Shown here: positions 43,328-51,085 of the stretch, one piece after another
How positions within the stretch are numbered: position 1 is the stretch's first letter
How the letters are laid out: every line of letters begins with the position of its first letter
Source: Elusimicrobiota bacterium
Lineage (GTDB): Bacteria > CG03 > SLGR01 > JAFGSA01
NCBI GenBank assembly: GCA_016934855.1
Contig: JAFGSA010000023.1
Location: forward strand, 1 to 64,000
Reading direction: 5' to 3'
DNA: 64,000 nt
The notes under the pieces: model-generated
Seen by the model: the letters and a program-made list of their open reading frames with translations, nothing else
Database searches by the model: none
Told to the model about the DNA's origin: nothing
Program-made: the position numbers and the translations under genes

Positions 43328-43775
43328 TTTTCAACCTTTCTATAAGTTCTTCCACATAGAATCTTATCATCTTGAAAGTCTCGCGGTAAGACTCCACACC
43401 CATGCCTATGGGATCCGGTATATCCTTCCTCCGCCCTTCCGCGTATTCGCTCAGAAGATACACCTTGCCCCCGTACGCCGGGAACCTGTACTCTATGTCG
43501 CTCTTGTGACCTTTCGTCATCACGAGTATCAGGTCAGAAGATTCCAGTATATCTCTGTCTATCATCTGCGGGATATGGCCGGTGTAGTTTATCCCGTTTT
43601 CGTCCATGACCGTCCTGAGGTCGCCTACTATCGCGTAGTAGGGCATAGCGGCTGTTCCCGCCGAATCCACTTCCAGGTATTCCAGCTCTGTACCTTTGAT
43701 AAGGTTCTCCATTAATTTATGCGCCATGACGCTCCTGCATGTGTTTCCGGTACAGACAAAAGTTATTTTTTTCAA
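43311..43775 (-). CDS. Low-molecular-weight protein tyrosine/arginine phosphatase
   Basis: The 154-residue enzyme has the active-site loop C8-TGNTC-R14-S and the general-acid aspartate in DPIGMG near residue 120. The TGNTCRS form of the loop, with threonine in it, resembles the arginine-phosphatase branch (YwlE), but this cannot be settled by eye. The position between a TsaC-type gene and glyA matches Bacillus ywlE. It follows tsaC by 4 bp and overlaps glyA by 17 nt. Confidence 0.92.
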   Translation of the reverse strand: MKKITFVCTGNTCRSVMAHKLMENLIKGTELEYLEVDSAGTAAMPYYAIVGDLRTVMDENGINYTGHIPQMIDRDILESSDLILVMTKGHKSDIEYRFPAYGGKVYLLSEYAEGRRKDIPDPIGMGVESYRETFKMIRFYVEELIERLKNELKD

Positions 43776-43779
43776 TCCG

Positions 43780-44310
43780 CTATTTTCTCAGGACTTTGAT
43801 CTTTTCTCTTATATCTATCACTTTAGAAGGGACTCCCGAGGGCGTATTCCCGAAATCGGCCTCCAGGTCGCATGCCTCCCTGATATAAGGAGAGACGTCT
43901 TCAAGCGAAGCGGGCGCAGACTGGCCCGAAAGATTGGCGCTCGTGGCGCAGAGCGGCCCGGTTTCCCTGATTATCTCAAGAAGAGTTTCTTCGTCCGGCA
44001 TCCTCAAGCCGATGGATTCGCCGTTCCTGGCGTTCATCACCAGCGTGGTAGCGCCGGGCCAGTATTCCCTGCACAGGAGCTCCGTCTTCTCGTCCCTGTC
44101 CGCAAGGTCCCATACCGCATCCAGATCATGGACAAGTATCACAAGGGGTTTCCTGGAATCCCTTTTTTTCATCCTGTATATCCTGTCGATTCCTTTTTCG
44201 TTCCTGTAGCAGGTGAATATACCGTATACGGTATCTGTCGGCAGGAGCACTACGCCGCCCTCTTTCAATACCCTGCTGATATGTCTTACTTTGTCCCTGT
44301 TCTTCATCAT
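43780..44310 (-). CDS. L-threonylcarbamoyladenylate synthase (TsaC/Sua5 type)
   Basis: I place the start at the ATG pair at 44310/44307, 2 bp behind the argJ stop; a longer in-frame start at 44364 would overlap argJ. The 176-residue YrdC-domain protein has LKEGGVVLLPTDTVYGI, KKRDSRKPLVILV, REYWPGATTLV, IGLRMPD and ATSANLSGQ, the usual ATP/threonine/bicarbonate site. It makes threonylcarbamoyl-AMP for the t6A modification of tRNA. It lacks the extra C-terminal domain of Sua5, so TsaC type is more likely. Confidence 0.92.
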   Translation of the reverse strand: MMKNRDKVRHISRVLKEGGVVLLPTDTVYGIFTCYRNEKGIDRIYRMKKRDSRKPLVILVHDLDAVWDLADRDEKTELLCREYWPGATTLVMNARNGESIGLRMPDEETLLEIIRETGPLCATSANLSGQSAPASLEDVSPYIREACDLEADFGNTPSGVPSKVIDIREKIKVLRK

Positions 44311-44312
44311 GC

Positions 44313-45479
44313 TCAACTGACGTAATGGGCGTTGATCCTCACGTACTCCGGGCTGAGGTCGCACGTATAGCAGACACTCTCGAAATCTCCGGCATTAAGG
44401 TCGATATCAAGCTCGAACCTGCTGCCCGCGAGAACCTCTCTTACCTGTTTCATCGAACTCTCGCTGGGTACGCCGTCCTTTATCCAGGAAACGCCGTTTA
44501 TATATATGCTCAGCTTCTCTATGTCTATAACTATGCCCGCCGCGCCTATGGCGCTGACTATCCTGCCCCAGTTGGGGGAAGCGCCGTAAAACGCTGTCTT
44601 GCACAAAAGCGAAGACGATACAGCCCTGGCGGCTTTCCTGGCAGCTTCTTCGTCGGGAGCCCTCCTGATCATGAGCTTTATCATCTTCGTCGCTCCTTCG
44701 CCGTCGGCCGCCATCTGTTCGGCCAGGACCACGCATACCCTCTCAAGATGCTCATAAAATATATCGAACCTTTTCGTATCTGCCGAAATCGCCTTCGTGC
44801 CGGATTTCCCCGAAGCAGCCAGTATCACCGTATCGTTCGTGCTCGTATCCGCGTCTACTATCAGGCAGTTGAAACTGGCGTTGACCGCTCTCTCCAGGGC
44901 GAGCTGCAGAGCGTCTTTCTCGATATCCGCGTCGGTAAGCACGAAGGCCAGCATGGTAGCGAGCTTAGGCGATATCATGCCCGAACCCTTTGCTATGCCG
45001 CAGATACTGACTTTTTTACCTTCGAGCTCGAAGCTCGACCATGCGACTTTCCTGCATGTATCGGTGGTCATTATGGCGTCTGCGAAATCATAGGGCTCTA
45101 CCCTGCCGCGGTTTTCCAGGAGATCTTCTATCTGGCGCTCCGTCACGTTCATCTGTTTTCCTATGACTCCCGTGGAAGCGGCCAGTATTTCCTCTCTTTT
45201 TATATTGAGCCTGCCGCATAAAGCATCCACCAGTCCGAGCATCCTGTCTTTGCCTTCTTTTCCGGTGGCCGCGTTAGCGCTCCCCCTGTTGATTATTATG
45301 GCTTTATGGGAAGGGGACTTCAGGTTCTCTCTTGAAAACCTGACAGGGTGGGCGCAGCAGGTGTTTAGCGTGAATACGCCGGCGGTCTTCATCCCTTCCG
45401 GCGCCGTTATCAGGGCCAGCTTGTTCTCGTCTTCTTCTCGGTTTATGCCGGTTATATGGAAGCCTGCGGGGAAATCCAC
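44313..45479 (-). CDS. argJ: ArgJ: glutamate N-acetyltransferase / ornithine acetyltransferase
   Basis: I prefer the GTG at 45479 (VDFPAGFHITGI), which matches the family N-terminus and lies 4 bp behind the argC stop; the upstream ATG at 45524 lies inside argC. The enzyme recycles the acetyl group in arginine synthesis. The precursor cuts itself before the nucleophilic threonine in KLA-TMLAF (residue 175 from the GTG start), and the KGSGMISP motif is in place. Other matches are INRGSANAATG and the C-terminal SPEYVRINAHY. The neighbour argC supplies the previous step. Confidence 0.93.
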   Translation of the reverse strand: MDFPAGFHITGINREEDENKLALITAPEGMKTAGVFTLNTCCAHPVRFSRENLKSPSHKAIIINRGSANAATGKEGKDRMLGLVDALCGRLNIKREEILAASTGVIGKQMNVTERQIEDLLENRGRVEPYDFADAIMTTDTCRKVAWSSFELEGKKVSICGIAKGSGMISPKLATMLAFVLTDADIEKDALQLALERAVNASFNCLIVDADTSTNDTVILAASGKSGTKAISADTKRFDIFYEHLERVCVVLAEQMAADGEGATKMIKLMIRRAPDEEAARKAARAVSSSLLCKTAFYGASPNWGRIVSAIGAAGIVIDIEKLSIYINGVSWIKDGVPSESSMKQVREVLAGSRFELDIDLNAGDFESVCYTCDLSPEYVRINAHYVS

Positions 45480-45483
45480 CGTT

Positions 45484-46512
45484 TCAGACCAGTCCCGCGG
45501 TTTCCGGGAACCCGAGCACGGCATTCATGTTCTGCAGCGCCTGTCCTGAAGCTCCTTTGATCAGGTTATCGATCGCAGAGATTACTATCGCGTCTTTACC
45601 TGTACTGCCGGATTTCACGCCTATATTGCAGTTATTGGTAAAACCGACCTCTTTGGTCTCGGGAAAGACGTTCTCTTCAAGGACATTTATGAAATGTTCG
45701 TCCCTGTAGTATTTCAGAAATACGTTCCTGAGGTCTTCTTGTTTCAAAGACGTGTTAAGTTTTATATAAAGATTCGCCAGTATACCCCTTTCTATGGGAA
45801 TCAGGTGGGGGCAGAATACTAGCGAGTTCCAGTCCGTACCAACGACCTTGTCCAGGAAACATATTATCTCCCCCATATGCCTGTGAGAATCTACCTTATA
45901 GGGAGTTATGCTCTCGTACCTCTTTGAGAAGAGGTACTCGGCATCCAGTTTCTTGCCGGCGCCTGAAATGCCGGATTTAGCATCGACATAAACGGTATCG
46001 CTCACCAGCCCTTCCTTAAGAAGGGGATAGACGGCCAGTATCACCGAGGTGGCATAACAGCCCGGATTGGCTATAAGTTTCGCGCCCTTCAGTTCGCCCC
46101 TGTTTATTTCCGGTATGCCGTAAACGGCCCGCTTGAGGTTTTCCGTATCCTTGTGATCGACGTTATACCATTTTTTGTACTCCAGGGGGTCGCTGAACCT
46201 GTAATCAGCCGAAAGATCCACGACCAGTTCGACCTTGTCTATTATCTGGGGGATATATTCAAGCGAACTGGTATGCGGCAGCGCGAGAAATACGACATCC
46301 GCTCCGCATATGCCTTCGACGGAAACAGGCTGCAGCTTGCCGGAGACTATCCCTTTGAGCGAAGGATGTATATCTGATATCTCCTGCCCCGCAAAACTTT
46401 TCGAATGCATTGAGCTTATTTCCAGGCCGGGATGCCTGGCTATCAGCCTGACGAGCTCCCTTCCCGTAAATCCGCTTGCGCCGACTACTGCCGTTTTCTT
46501 TTTGGTATTCAT
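45484..46512 (-). CDS. argC: N-acetyl-gamma-glutamyl-phosphate reductase
   Basis: The 342-residue enzyme reduces N-acetylglutamyl phosphate to the semialdehyde with NADPH. It has the N-terminal nucleotide motif VVGASGFTGREL, the catalytic C152 in IANPGCYAT, and the HRHMGEI histidine block. Length is normal. It overlaps the YIP1 gene upstream by 4 nt and is followed by argJ, so two steps of the cyclic arginine pathway are together. Confidence 0.96.
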   Translation of the reverse strand: MNTKKKTAVVGASGFTGRELVRLIARHPGLEISSMHSKSFAGQEISDIHPSLKGIVSGKLQPVSVEGICGADVVFLALPHTSSLEYIPQIIDKVELVVDLSADYRFSDPLEYKKWYNVDHKDTENLKRAVYGIPEINRGELKGAKLIANPGCYATSVILAVYPLLKEGLVSDTVYVDAKSGISGAGKKLDAEYLFSKRYESITPYKVDSHRHMGEIICFLDKVVGTDWNSLVFCPHLIPIERGILANLYIKLNTSLKQEDLRNVFLKYYRDEHFINVLEENVFPETKEVGFTNNCNIGVKSGSTGKDAIVISAIDNLIKGASGQALQNMNAVLGFPETAGLV

Positions 46513-47063
46513 ATAAAGATGCTCAATATACCCAATCCTGCCACGGTTGCCGAGACAGCCGCCATCACCGATATCACCAGCCAGGGCATAAGTATCACTA
46601 TCAGCGAGGAACTGGCAGGCAGTCCGTAATAATAGCTTACTATCCTGTGCTGGATAGATAAAGTATAATAAAAAACCAGGAGAATTAATATACCCGCCGC
46701 GATGAGCGCGCTCTTACCCAGAAATACCTTGAAGACCAGGGAAAAGGGGGCGATGAAGCAGAAAGGCGCAAGACTGTACAGCATTATGCTGAAAAGCCTG
46801 CCGCCGCTGCCGACGCCGCCCATTATGCCGGCAAAATAATGATAGATGACCGACAGGACGAACAGCGCGCAAATCATAAGCATGGCTGCGGATGAATAGG
46901 AAGCCAGCCCGGCGCGCGCTGTCACTATGAGAGACATCCCGCTTACAAGCGACACGGCGGAAAGCACCAGTATCCCCAGCCCGGCGCCCGCCGCGGTATT
47001 CTTTCTGGAGATTCCATACACGGCTTTATGCGGAAATATGAAAAATTCTAGCAGCCCGGACAT
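46509..47063 (-). CDS. YIP1-family-like membrane protein
   Basis: The 184-residue protein has about five predicted membrane helices and the layout of bacterial Yip1-domain proteins: an N-terminal FPHKAVYGIS segment, then helices separated by short loops, including YHYFAGIMGGVGSGGRLF. The function of these proteins in bacteria is unclear. It lies 3 bp behind sppA and overlaps argC by 4 nt. Confidence 0.7.
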   Translation of the reverse strand: MSGLLEFFIFPHKAVYGISRKNTAAGAGLGILVLSAVSLVSGMSLIVTARAGLASYSSAAMLMICALFVLSVIYHYFAGIMGGVGSGGRLFSIMLYSLAPFCFIAPFSLVFKVFLGKSALIAAGILILLVFYYTLSIQHRIVSYYYGLPASSSLIVILMPWLVISVMAAVSATVAGLGILSIFI

Positions 47064-47066
47064 ATC

Positions 47067-48008
47067 CTAAGGCCTATACAGGTATGCTATGCCGGAGAAT
47101 CTCTTCTGGCCCAGGTCGATCGGGAGAGACTTTTTCTCTATAAACCTGAGTACGGCCCGCCATTTCGAATATGACTTCCTTACGATCTTCGCGTTCTTTG
47201 TCCCGGTAAGCTCTTCTATAACGGCCTTTGCCGTGTTAAGATCGCCTAAGTCGTCTATGAGTCTGTTTTCTTTCGCCATCCTGCCGGTGTATATCTGGCC
47301 CTGTGCGACTTTTTTGACTTCCTGCACGCTCATCTTCCTGCCGGAACTGACAGCCACCACGAACTGGTCATATGCGTCGTCTATGAGTTCCTGCAGGAAT
47401 TTTCTCTCTTCCGCGCTGAGCGGGCGCCCTATGGAACCCACGTCCTTATACGGCCCGCTTTTTACGGTCTCGAGCTCGACCCCTATTTTTTTCAGAAGAT
47501 CGGACATGTTGGCTGTCATCATTATCACGCCGATGCTGCCGACTATGCTGCCGCTGTTGGCTACGATCCTGTCGCAGGCAGACGCTATGTAATACCCTCC
47601 CGATGCGCCTATATCCGATATGGAAGCCACCACAGGCTTGCCCTGCTTCCTGAGCCTCTGTATCTCGCTGGTTATCTCCTGCGTCGCCCCTATCGTTCCG
47701 CCGGGACTGTTTATCCTCAGTATCACTCCCTTTATATCCTTGTCTTCCCTGAAGTCTTTCATTGTTTCAAGCACTCCGGGCAGTCCTGACTGCGAAAAGA
47801 AACCCGCATCCTGATAAGGGGAAGATATCTCTCCGTAGATCTCCACGAGACCTATAGATGGTGAAGCTTTGCCGATTTTGACTTTATTGAATGGCTCTTT
47901 CCGCGGCGCGCTGTCTATCTTTTTCTGGATAGTCAGGTATACCGCCGACAAGACCGAGAGGAGCAACAATAAAAAAACTGCTGTTTCAACAATTTTTTTA
48001 TTTTGCAT
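47067..48008 (-). CDS. sppA: Signal peptide peptidase SppA (single-domain type)
   Basis: The 313-residue protein has an N-terminal membrane anchor (about 8-28) and one ClpP-like serine protease domain with the Ser/Lys pair S136 (GASGGYYIA) and K188 (GPYKDVGS). LRINSPGGTIGATQEI is typical. The length fits the short Gram-positive-type enzyme, which forms a homo-oligomeric ring at the membrane and digests leftover signal peptides. It follows rpsI by 2 bp, an unusual neighbour for a ribosomal protein gene. Confidence 0.92.
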   Translation of the reverse strand: MQNKKIVETAVFLLLLLSVLSAVYLTIQKKIDSAPRKEPFNKVKIGKASPSIGLVEIYGEISSPYQDAGFFSQSGLPGVLETMKDFREDKDIKGVILRINSPGGTIGATQEITSEIQRLRKQGKPVVASISDIGASGGYYIASACDRIVANSGSIVGSIGVIMMTANMSDLLKKIGVELETVKSGPYKDVGSIGRPLSAEERKFLQELIDDAYDQFVVAVSSGRKMSVQEVKKVAQGQIYTGRMAKENRLIDDLGDLNTAKAVIEELTGTKNAKIVRKSYSKWRAVLRFIEKKSLPIDLGQKRFSGIAYLYRP

Positions 48009-48010
48009 TC

Positions 48011-48412
48011 TTATCTCTTAGAGAATTGATCGCCTTTTCTAGCTTTGTGCCTGCCGGGTTTTTTCCGTTCTACGATCCTGGCGTCCCTGGTAAGAAAACC
48101 CTTGGTGCGCAGCACCTTCCTCGATTTTTCATCCAGCTTTGCCAGCGCACGTGAGATTCCGAGCCTGATAGCCCCTACCTGTCCCGATTTGCCCCCGCCG
48201 CATACGTTAATCTTGATCAGGTATTCGTTATCGATATTGAGCGCCTTGAAAGGGCTCAGGATCTCCTGTATCCTGTCTTTTGCGTCCGAAAAATACTCCT
48301 GGACAGCCATGCTGTTTATGAGTATGCTCTTTTCTTTGCCGGGGAACAGATGAACCCTGGCTATCGAACATTTTCTTCTTCCTACTGCCTGAATCTCGTC
48401 CATTTTTATCAT
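48011..48412 (-). CDS. rpsI: 30S ribosomal protein S9
   Basis: The 133-residue protein shows the S9 pattern QAVGRRKCSIARVHLFPG, GGGKSGQVGAIRLGISRAL, and the basic C-terminal tail ending KGDQFSKR, which reaches the P site in the ribosome. It overlaps rplM by 4 nt, the usual gene pair. A second in-frame ATG three codons in is also possible as start. Confidence 0.97.
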   Translation of the reverse strand: MIKMDEIQAVGRRKCSIARVHLFPGKEKSILINSMAVQEYFSDAKDRIQEILSPFKALNIDNEYLIKINVCGGGKSGQVGAIRLGISRALAKLDEKSRKVLRTKGFLTRDARIVERKKPGRHKARKGDQFSKR

Positions 48413-48816
48413 TTCTTGTTCTCCAGATCGATTGGCTCCTGCGCCGCGTGAGGATGTTCGCTCCCCGAATATACCTTGAGCCTTTTCAGCATTCTTGACC
48501 CAAGCTTGTTCTTGGGCAACATGCCTTTGACCGCATGATAGATGATAAACTCGGGTTTATCGTTCTTTACCTTCGCGTAGCTGACAAACCTGCTGTTCCC
48601 GGGATATATGGAAGGCACGAAATATTTCTTCGCTGTCTCCTTCTTGCCCGAAACCTTCACCTCCGCAGCATCTGTCACTATGAAGAAATCCCCTTTATCC
48701 TCATGCGCCCTGTAATCTACCTTATCCTTGCCCATGAGGATCACCGAGGCTCTTGTAGCCAGCCGGCCCAGAGTCTTGCCTTTCGCGCTTAATTTATACC
48801 ACTTTCTCTTAATCAT
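48409..48816 (-). CDS. rplM: 50S ribosomal protein L13
   Basis: The 135-residue protein has the L13 features WYKLSAKGKTLGRLATRAS, VILMGKDKVDY, IYHAVKGMLPKNKLGSRMLKRLKVYSGSEHPHAAQ. It is the first gene of a tightly packed operon through rpsI, sppA, YIP1, argC, argJ, tsaC, phosphatase, glyA and upp. No Shine-Dalgarno sequence is visible; the promoter -10 box ends 9 nt before the ATG, so the leader is only a few bases. Confidence 0.97.
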   Translation of the reverse strand: MIKRKWYKLSAKGKTLGRLATRASVILMGKDKVDYRAHEDKGDFFIVTDAAEVKVSGKKETAKKYFVPSIYPGNSRFVSYAKVKNDKPEFIIYHAVKGMLPKNKLGSRMLKRLKVYSGSEHPHAAQEPIDLENKK

Positions 48817-48825
48817 TGTTCGATT

Positions 48826-48853
48826 ATTTTAATAATTTATATATAAATGTCAA
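48826..48853 (-). promoter_or_regulatory. Promoter of the rplM operon
   Basis: The minus strand has a perfect TTGACA (48848-48853), 16 nt, then TAAAAT (48826-48831), ending 9 nt before the rplM ATG. The predicted mRNA begins about 2-4 nt upstream of the start codon. Confidence 0.75.
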
Positions 48854-48945
48854 ATTCCCATATCAGCGCTCGTTCGGCCGAAGAAAATATATGATTTTCG
48901 TATTCCCTTTCAGGCAGCAGATACCCGGGAGAGGTGAACTGACAG

Positions 48946-50778
48946 CTATCTGCCCGTTTTTTTTATCATACGGGACGGGTGACACGACACGGTACCCATT
49001 TTTTCCTTCTTCCACACGCCGGCGGGGATCTCCCTGCGGATACCCGCGCTATCATCGAAAGCTATATATATTTCGCCGCTGCCGTATTTAATATCCCGGA
49101 TCCTGCCTTTTTCATCCATGCCCGGGGCAACCAGGATGCCTTTTTTATCCCCGAGATCAAAAACAGCTTTCAGATCATCATTTAATGCTTTCCCCGAAAA
49201 AACAGTATTGCCGTTTATGATTAATTCCAGCTTGTCTCCTTTTCTGATTCTTATGCCCGCAGGACGGTTCAATTTCCCTATTTCAAGGTTCTTTCCGTCG
49301 TAGGGATAGAAGTATACATCCTTACCTATATCGGCCGTAACTATGCCTATACCCGGTGCCGCTGCCCTTGCTTTTCCTAAAACTGCCGTTTTCTTGCTGA
49401 AATTACGGGATACCCTGATAAGAATGTCTGTTCCGTCTTTAATCTCGAAATCCGCCGGGATAAACACCGATTCAAGTATCCCCGCATGTTTATCTTTAAA
49501 GGCGATCAGCACAGATACTCCGGGAAACGATTTTTTAGCGGTATCCTCCTTCTCATCGGTTCCGGGATCGCACTCATAAAAACGCCCGAATATTTCTCCG
49601 CCTATTCTTATACTTATATCGCTGCACTCGTTCAACGGCTTTTCTACGCCGGCATCTTCATCGATGCCGCTGCCGGGCGAAAGGGATTCCGTTTTTATAA
49701 TACCGAAACCGGCGGCCGGCGCCCCCGTCAAAGACGCGTATATCTGGTGAGCTATATATTCGTTGCCATAAACGCTATAGTGGCCATAGGGCGCTTTATA
49801 CGGGAAATAACGGGGAATATCGAGCGGCATTGCCGTAAAGTTGTCTTTTTTTACTTTTTCCCCTATAGAAATGATCTCCTTATCATAATGGCAAAGAAGG
49901 ATATCGGAAGTGCTTTTATCAGAGATCCTGTCATATAATATACCGTATATCCGGTTCATCTCTTTATGTATGTCCTTGCGGTAGTAAAAAGGGTTTCTGA
50001 CCTTTTTTCCGGCAAACAGGCAGGCGACCGGTGATATCATGAAAAAAGGCGCCTCTCTGTCGTACCGGAGATACCGGGCATAAGGAATATACCGCAGATA
50101 AGCTTCGGCCCTCTCCCTGCTGGTGCTCCCGACAGGATCTATGAGCTTGACTCCCGGGCCTTTTTTCAGGATGTACCTTGAATGCAGATAAGGGAGGAAC
50201 TGCCGGTATCCGTATAGAATGGAAGGATTGAAAGTGGCGTCTCTGTCATAATAGACTACAGGTCCCAGTATCACATAATCCAGCTGGTATTTACTCCCGA
50301 CTTCTTCCCACAGTATATAGTTCTGATGAAACCCGCTCCACGGCATTCCGAAGTTTATCACCTCGATATTTTCATACCCGTTTTCAGAAAATATTTTCTG
50401 TATCTGAGCCGGATAATCGCAGCCTTCCGACACTTCGTCGCCGTAAGTCAGCGAATCGCCGAAACATCCTATTCGTATGACGCCCGGCGGTTTTGTCCCG
50501 GAGAATTTGACATAACTGTTCGATTTATCTGTTTTCATCCATCCGATCCTGGACTGCAGCACCGTTAACGGTTTTCCCCATGTGTTACCGAGCGGCGTTT
50601 CGATAAGATCTTTGAACTGGTCGAAATTTTTATATACAGAAGAACGATAACACAGAAAAAAACAGTAATCTGCCGCCAGTAATGCGGCGAGGGTTATAAT
50701 AATCGGGAGTACCGCGCCTGAAATTCGTCTAAACAGATCAGTAGAATTCTTGCGATCAAACAGCATGTAAGCTGACAA
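48946..50778 (-). CDS. Membrane-anchored SGNH-hydrolase-like protein
   Basis: The 610-residue protein starts at TTG 50778, backed by a strong AGGAGG 4 nt upstream. It has one membrane helix (about 20-45), then an SGNH/GDSL-like domain: block I GCFGDSLTYGDE (about 105-116), block III NFGMPWSGF and a late histidine in YGHYSVYGNEYIAH. The C-terminal part (about 390-600) is beta-rich and unrecognised. Such proteins often move acyl groups on surface glycans. A weak paralogue lies at 57694 on the other strand. The gene stands alone between tRNA-His and rplM. Confidence 0.75.
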   Translation of the reverse strand: MSAYMLFDRKNSTDLFRRISGAVLPIIITLAALLAADYCFFLCYRSSVYKNFDQFKDLIETPLGNTWGKPLTVLQSRIGWMKTDKSNSYVKFSGTKPPGVIRIGCFGDSLTYGDEVSEGCDYPAQIQKIFSENGYENIEVINFGMPWSGFHQNYILWEEVGSKYQLDYVILGPVVYYDRDATFNPSILYGYRQFLPYLHSRYILKKGPGVKLIDPVGSTSRERAEAYLRYIPYARYLRYDREAPFFMISPVACLFAGKKVRNPFYYRKDIHKEMNRIYGILYDRISDKSTSDILLCHYDKEIISIGEKVKKDNFTAMPLDIPRYFPYKAPYGHYSVYGNEYIAHQIYASLTGAPAAGFGIIKTESLSPGSGIDEDAGVEKPLNECSDISIRIGGEIFGRFYECDPGTDEKEDTAKKSFPGVSVLIAFKDKHAGILESVFIPADFEIKDGTDILIRVSRNFSKKTAVLGKARAAAPGIGIVTADIGKDVYFYPYDGKNLEIGKLNRPAGIRIRKGDKLELIINGNTVFSGKALNDDLKAVFDLGDKKGILVAPGMDEKGRIRDIKYGSGEIYIAFDDSAGIRREIPAGVWKKEKMGTVSCHPSRMIKKTGR

Positions 50779-50841
50779 AACCCCTCCTGCCTGCCGGCAC
50801 CGGACCCGGCAAGTGTTCTTTCCCCTATCCCCCGGCGGGCG

Positions 50842-50879
50842 CCGGGAAAATACTTTTTCCAGACCTTTTTAAGGCCGCC
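50842..50879 (-). other. Paired-hairpin element downstream of tRNA-His
   Basis: On the minus strand, GGCGGCCTTAAAAAGGTC is followed by GGAAAAAGTATTTTCC, giving two hairpins 13 nt beyond the tRNA 3' end. A closely similar element follows tRNA-Pro at 58878-58913. It may be a processing or termination signal. Confidence 0.5.
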
Positions 50880-50891
50880 TTTTTAAATTTT

Positions 50892-50968
50892 TGGGGTGAG
50901 TGACCGGGCTTGAACCGGCGGCCTTCTGGGCCACAACCAGATGCTCTGCCAACTGAGCTACACCCACC
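50892..50968 (-). tRNA. tRNA-His (GTG anticodon)
   Basis: The minus strand folds into a full cloverleaf: acceptor GTGGGTG/CACTCAC, D-arm in TAGCTCAGTTGGCAGAGC, anticodon stem TCTGG/CCAGA with loop TTGTGGC (anticodon GTG), and T-arm with GGTTCAAGC. The extra G at -1 opposite C73 is the identity mark of tRNA-His. CCA is encoded. Confidence 0.96.
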
Positions 50969-51050
50969 GCTAATTCCCACCTGAATCCCCGCCTTGTCTA
51001 ATATGTGTAAAGTTAAATGCGTAACGGAAAACTGCGTCACTTATTCGTGA

Positions 51051-51079
51051 ATTATACAACTTGTTGTACCAAAAATCAA
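51051..51079 (-). promoter_or_regulatory. Promoter of tRNA-His
   Basis: The minus strand has TTGATT (51074-51079), 17 nt, then a perfect TATAAT (51051-51056), about 80 nt before the tRNA. The region between the PabB-PabC stop at 51086 and the tRNA otherwise holds no gene. Confidence 0.6.
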
Positions 51080-51085
51080 ACAATA

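Noticed and set aside
48913..48962. Hairpin GCAGATA/TATCTGC followed by eight T on the plus strand, like a terminator
   Set aside because: There is no plus-strand gene upstream of it. The T-run is the coding sequence for lysines at the end of the minus-strand SGNH gene. On the minus strand the hairpin is not followed by T.
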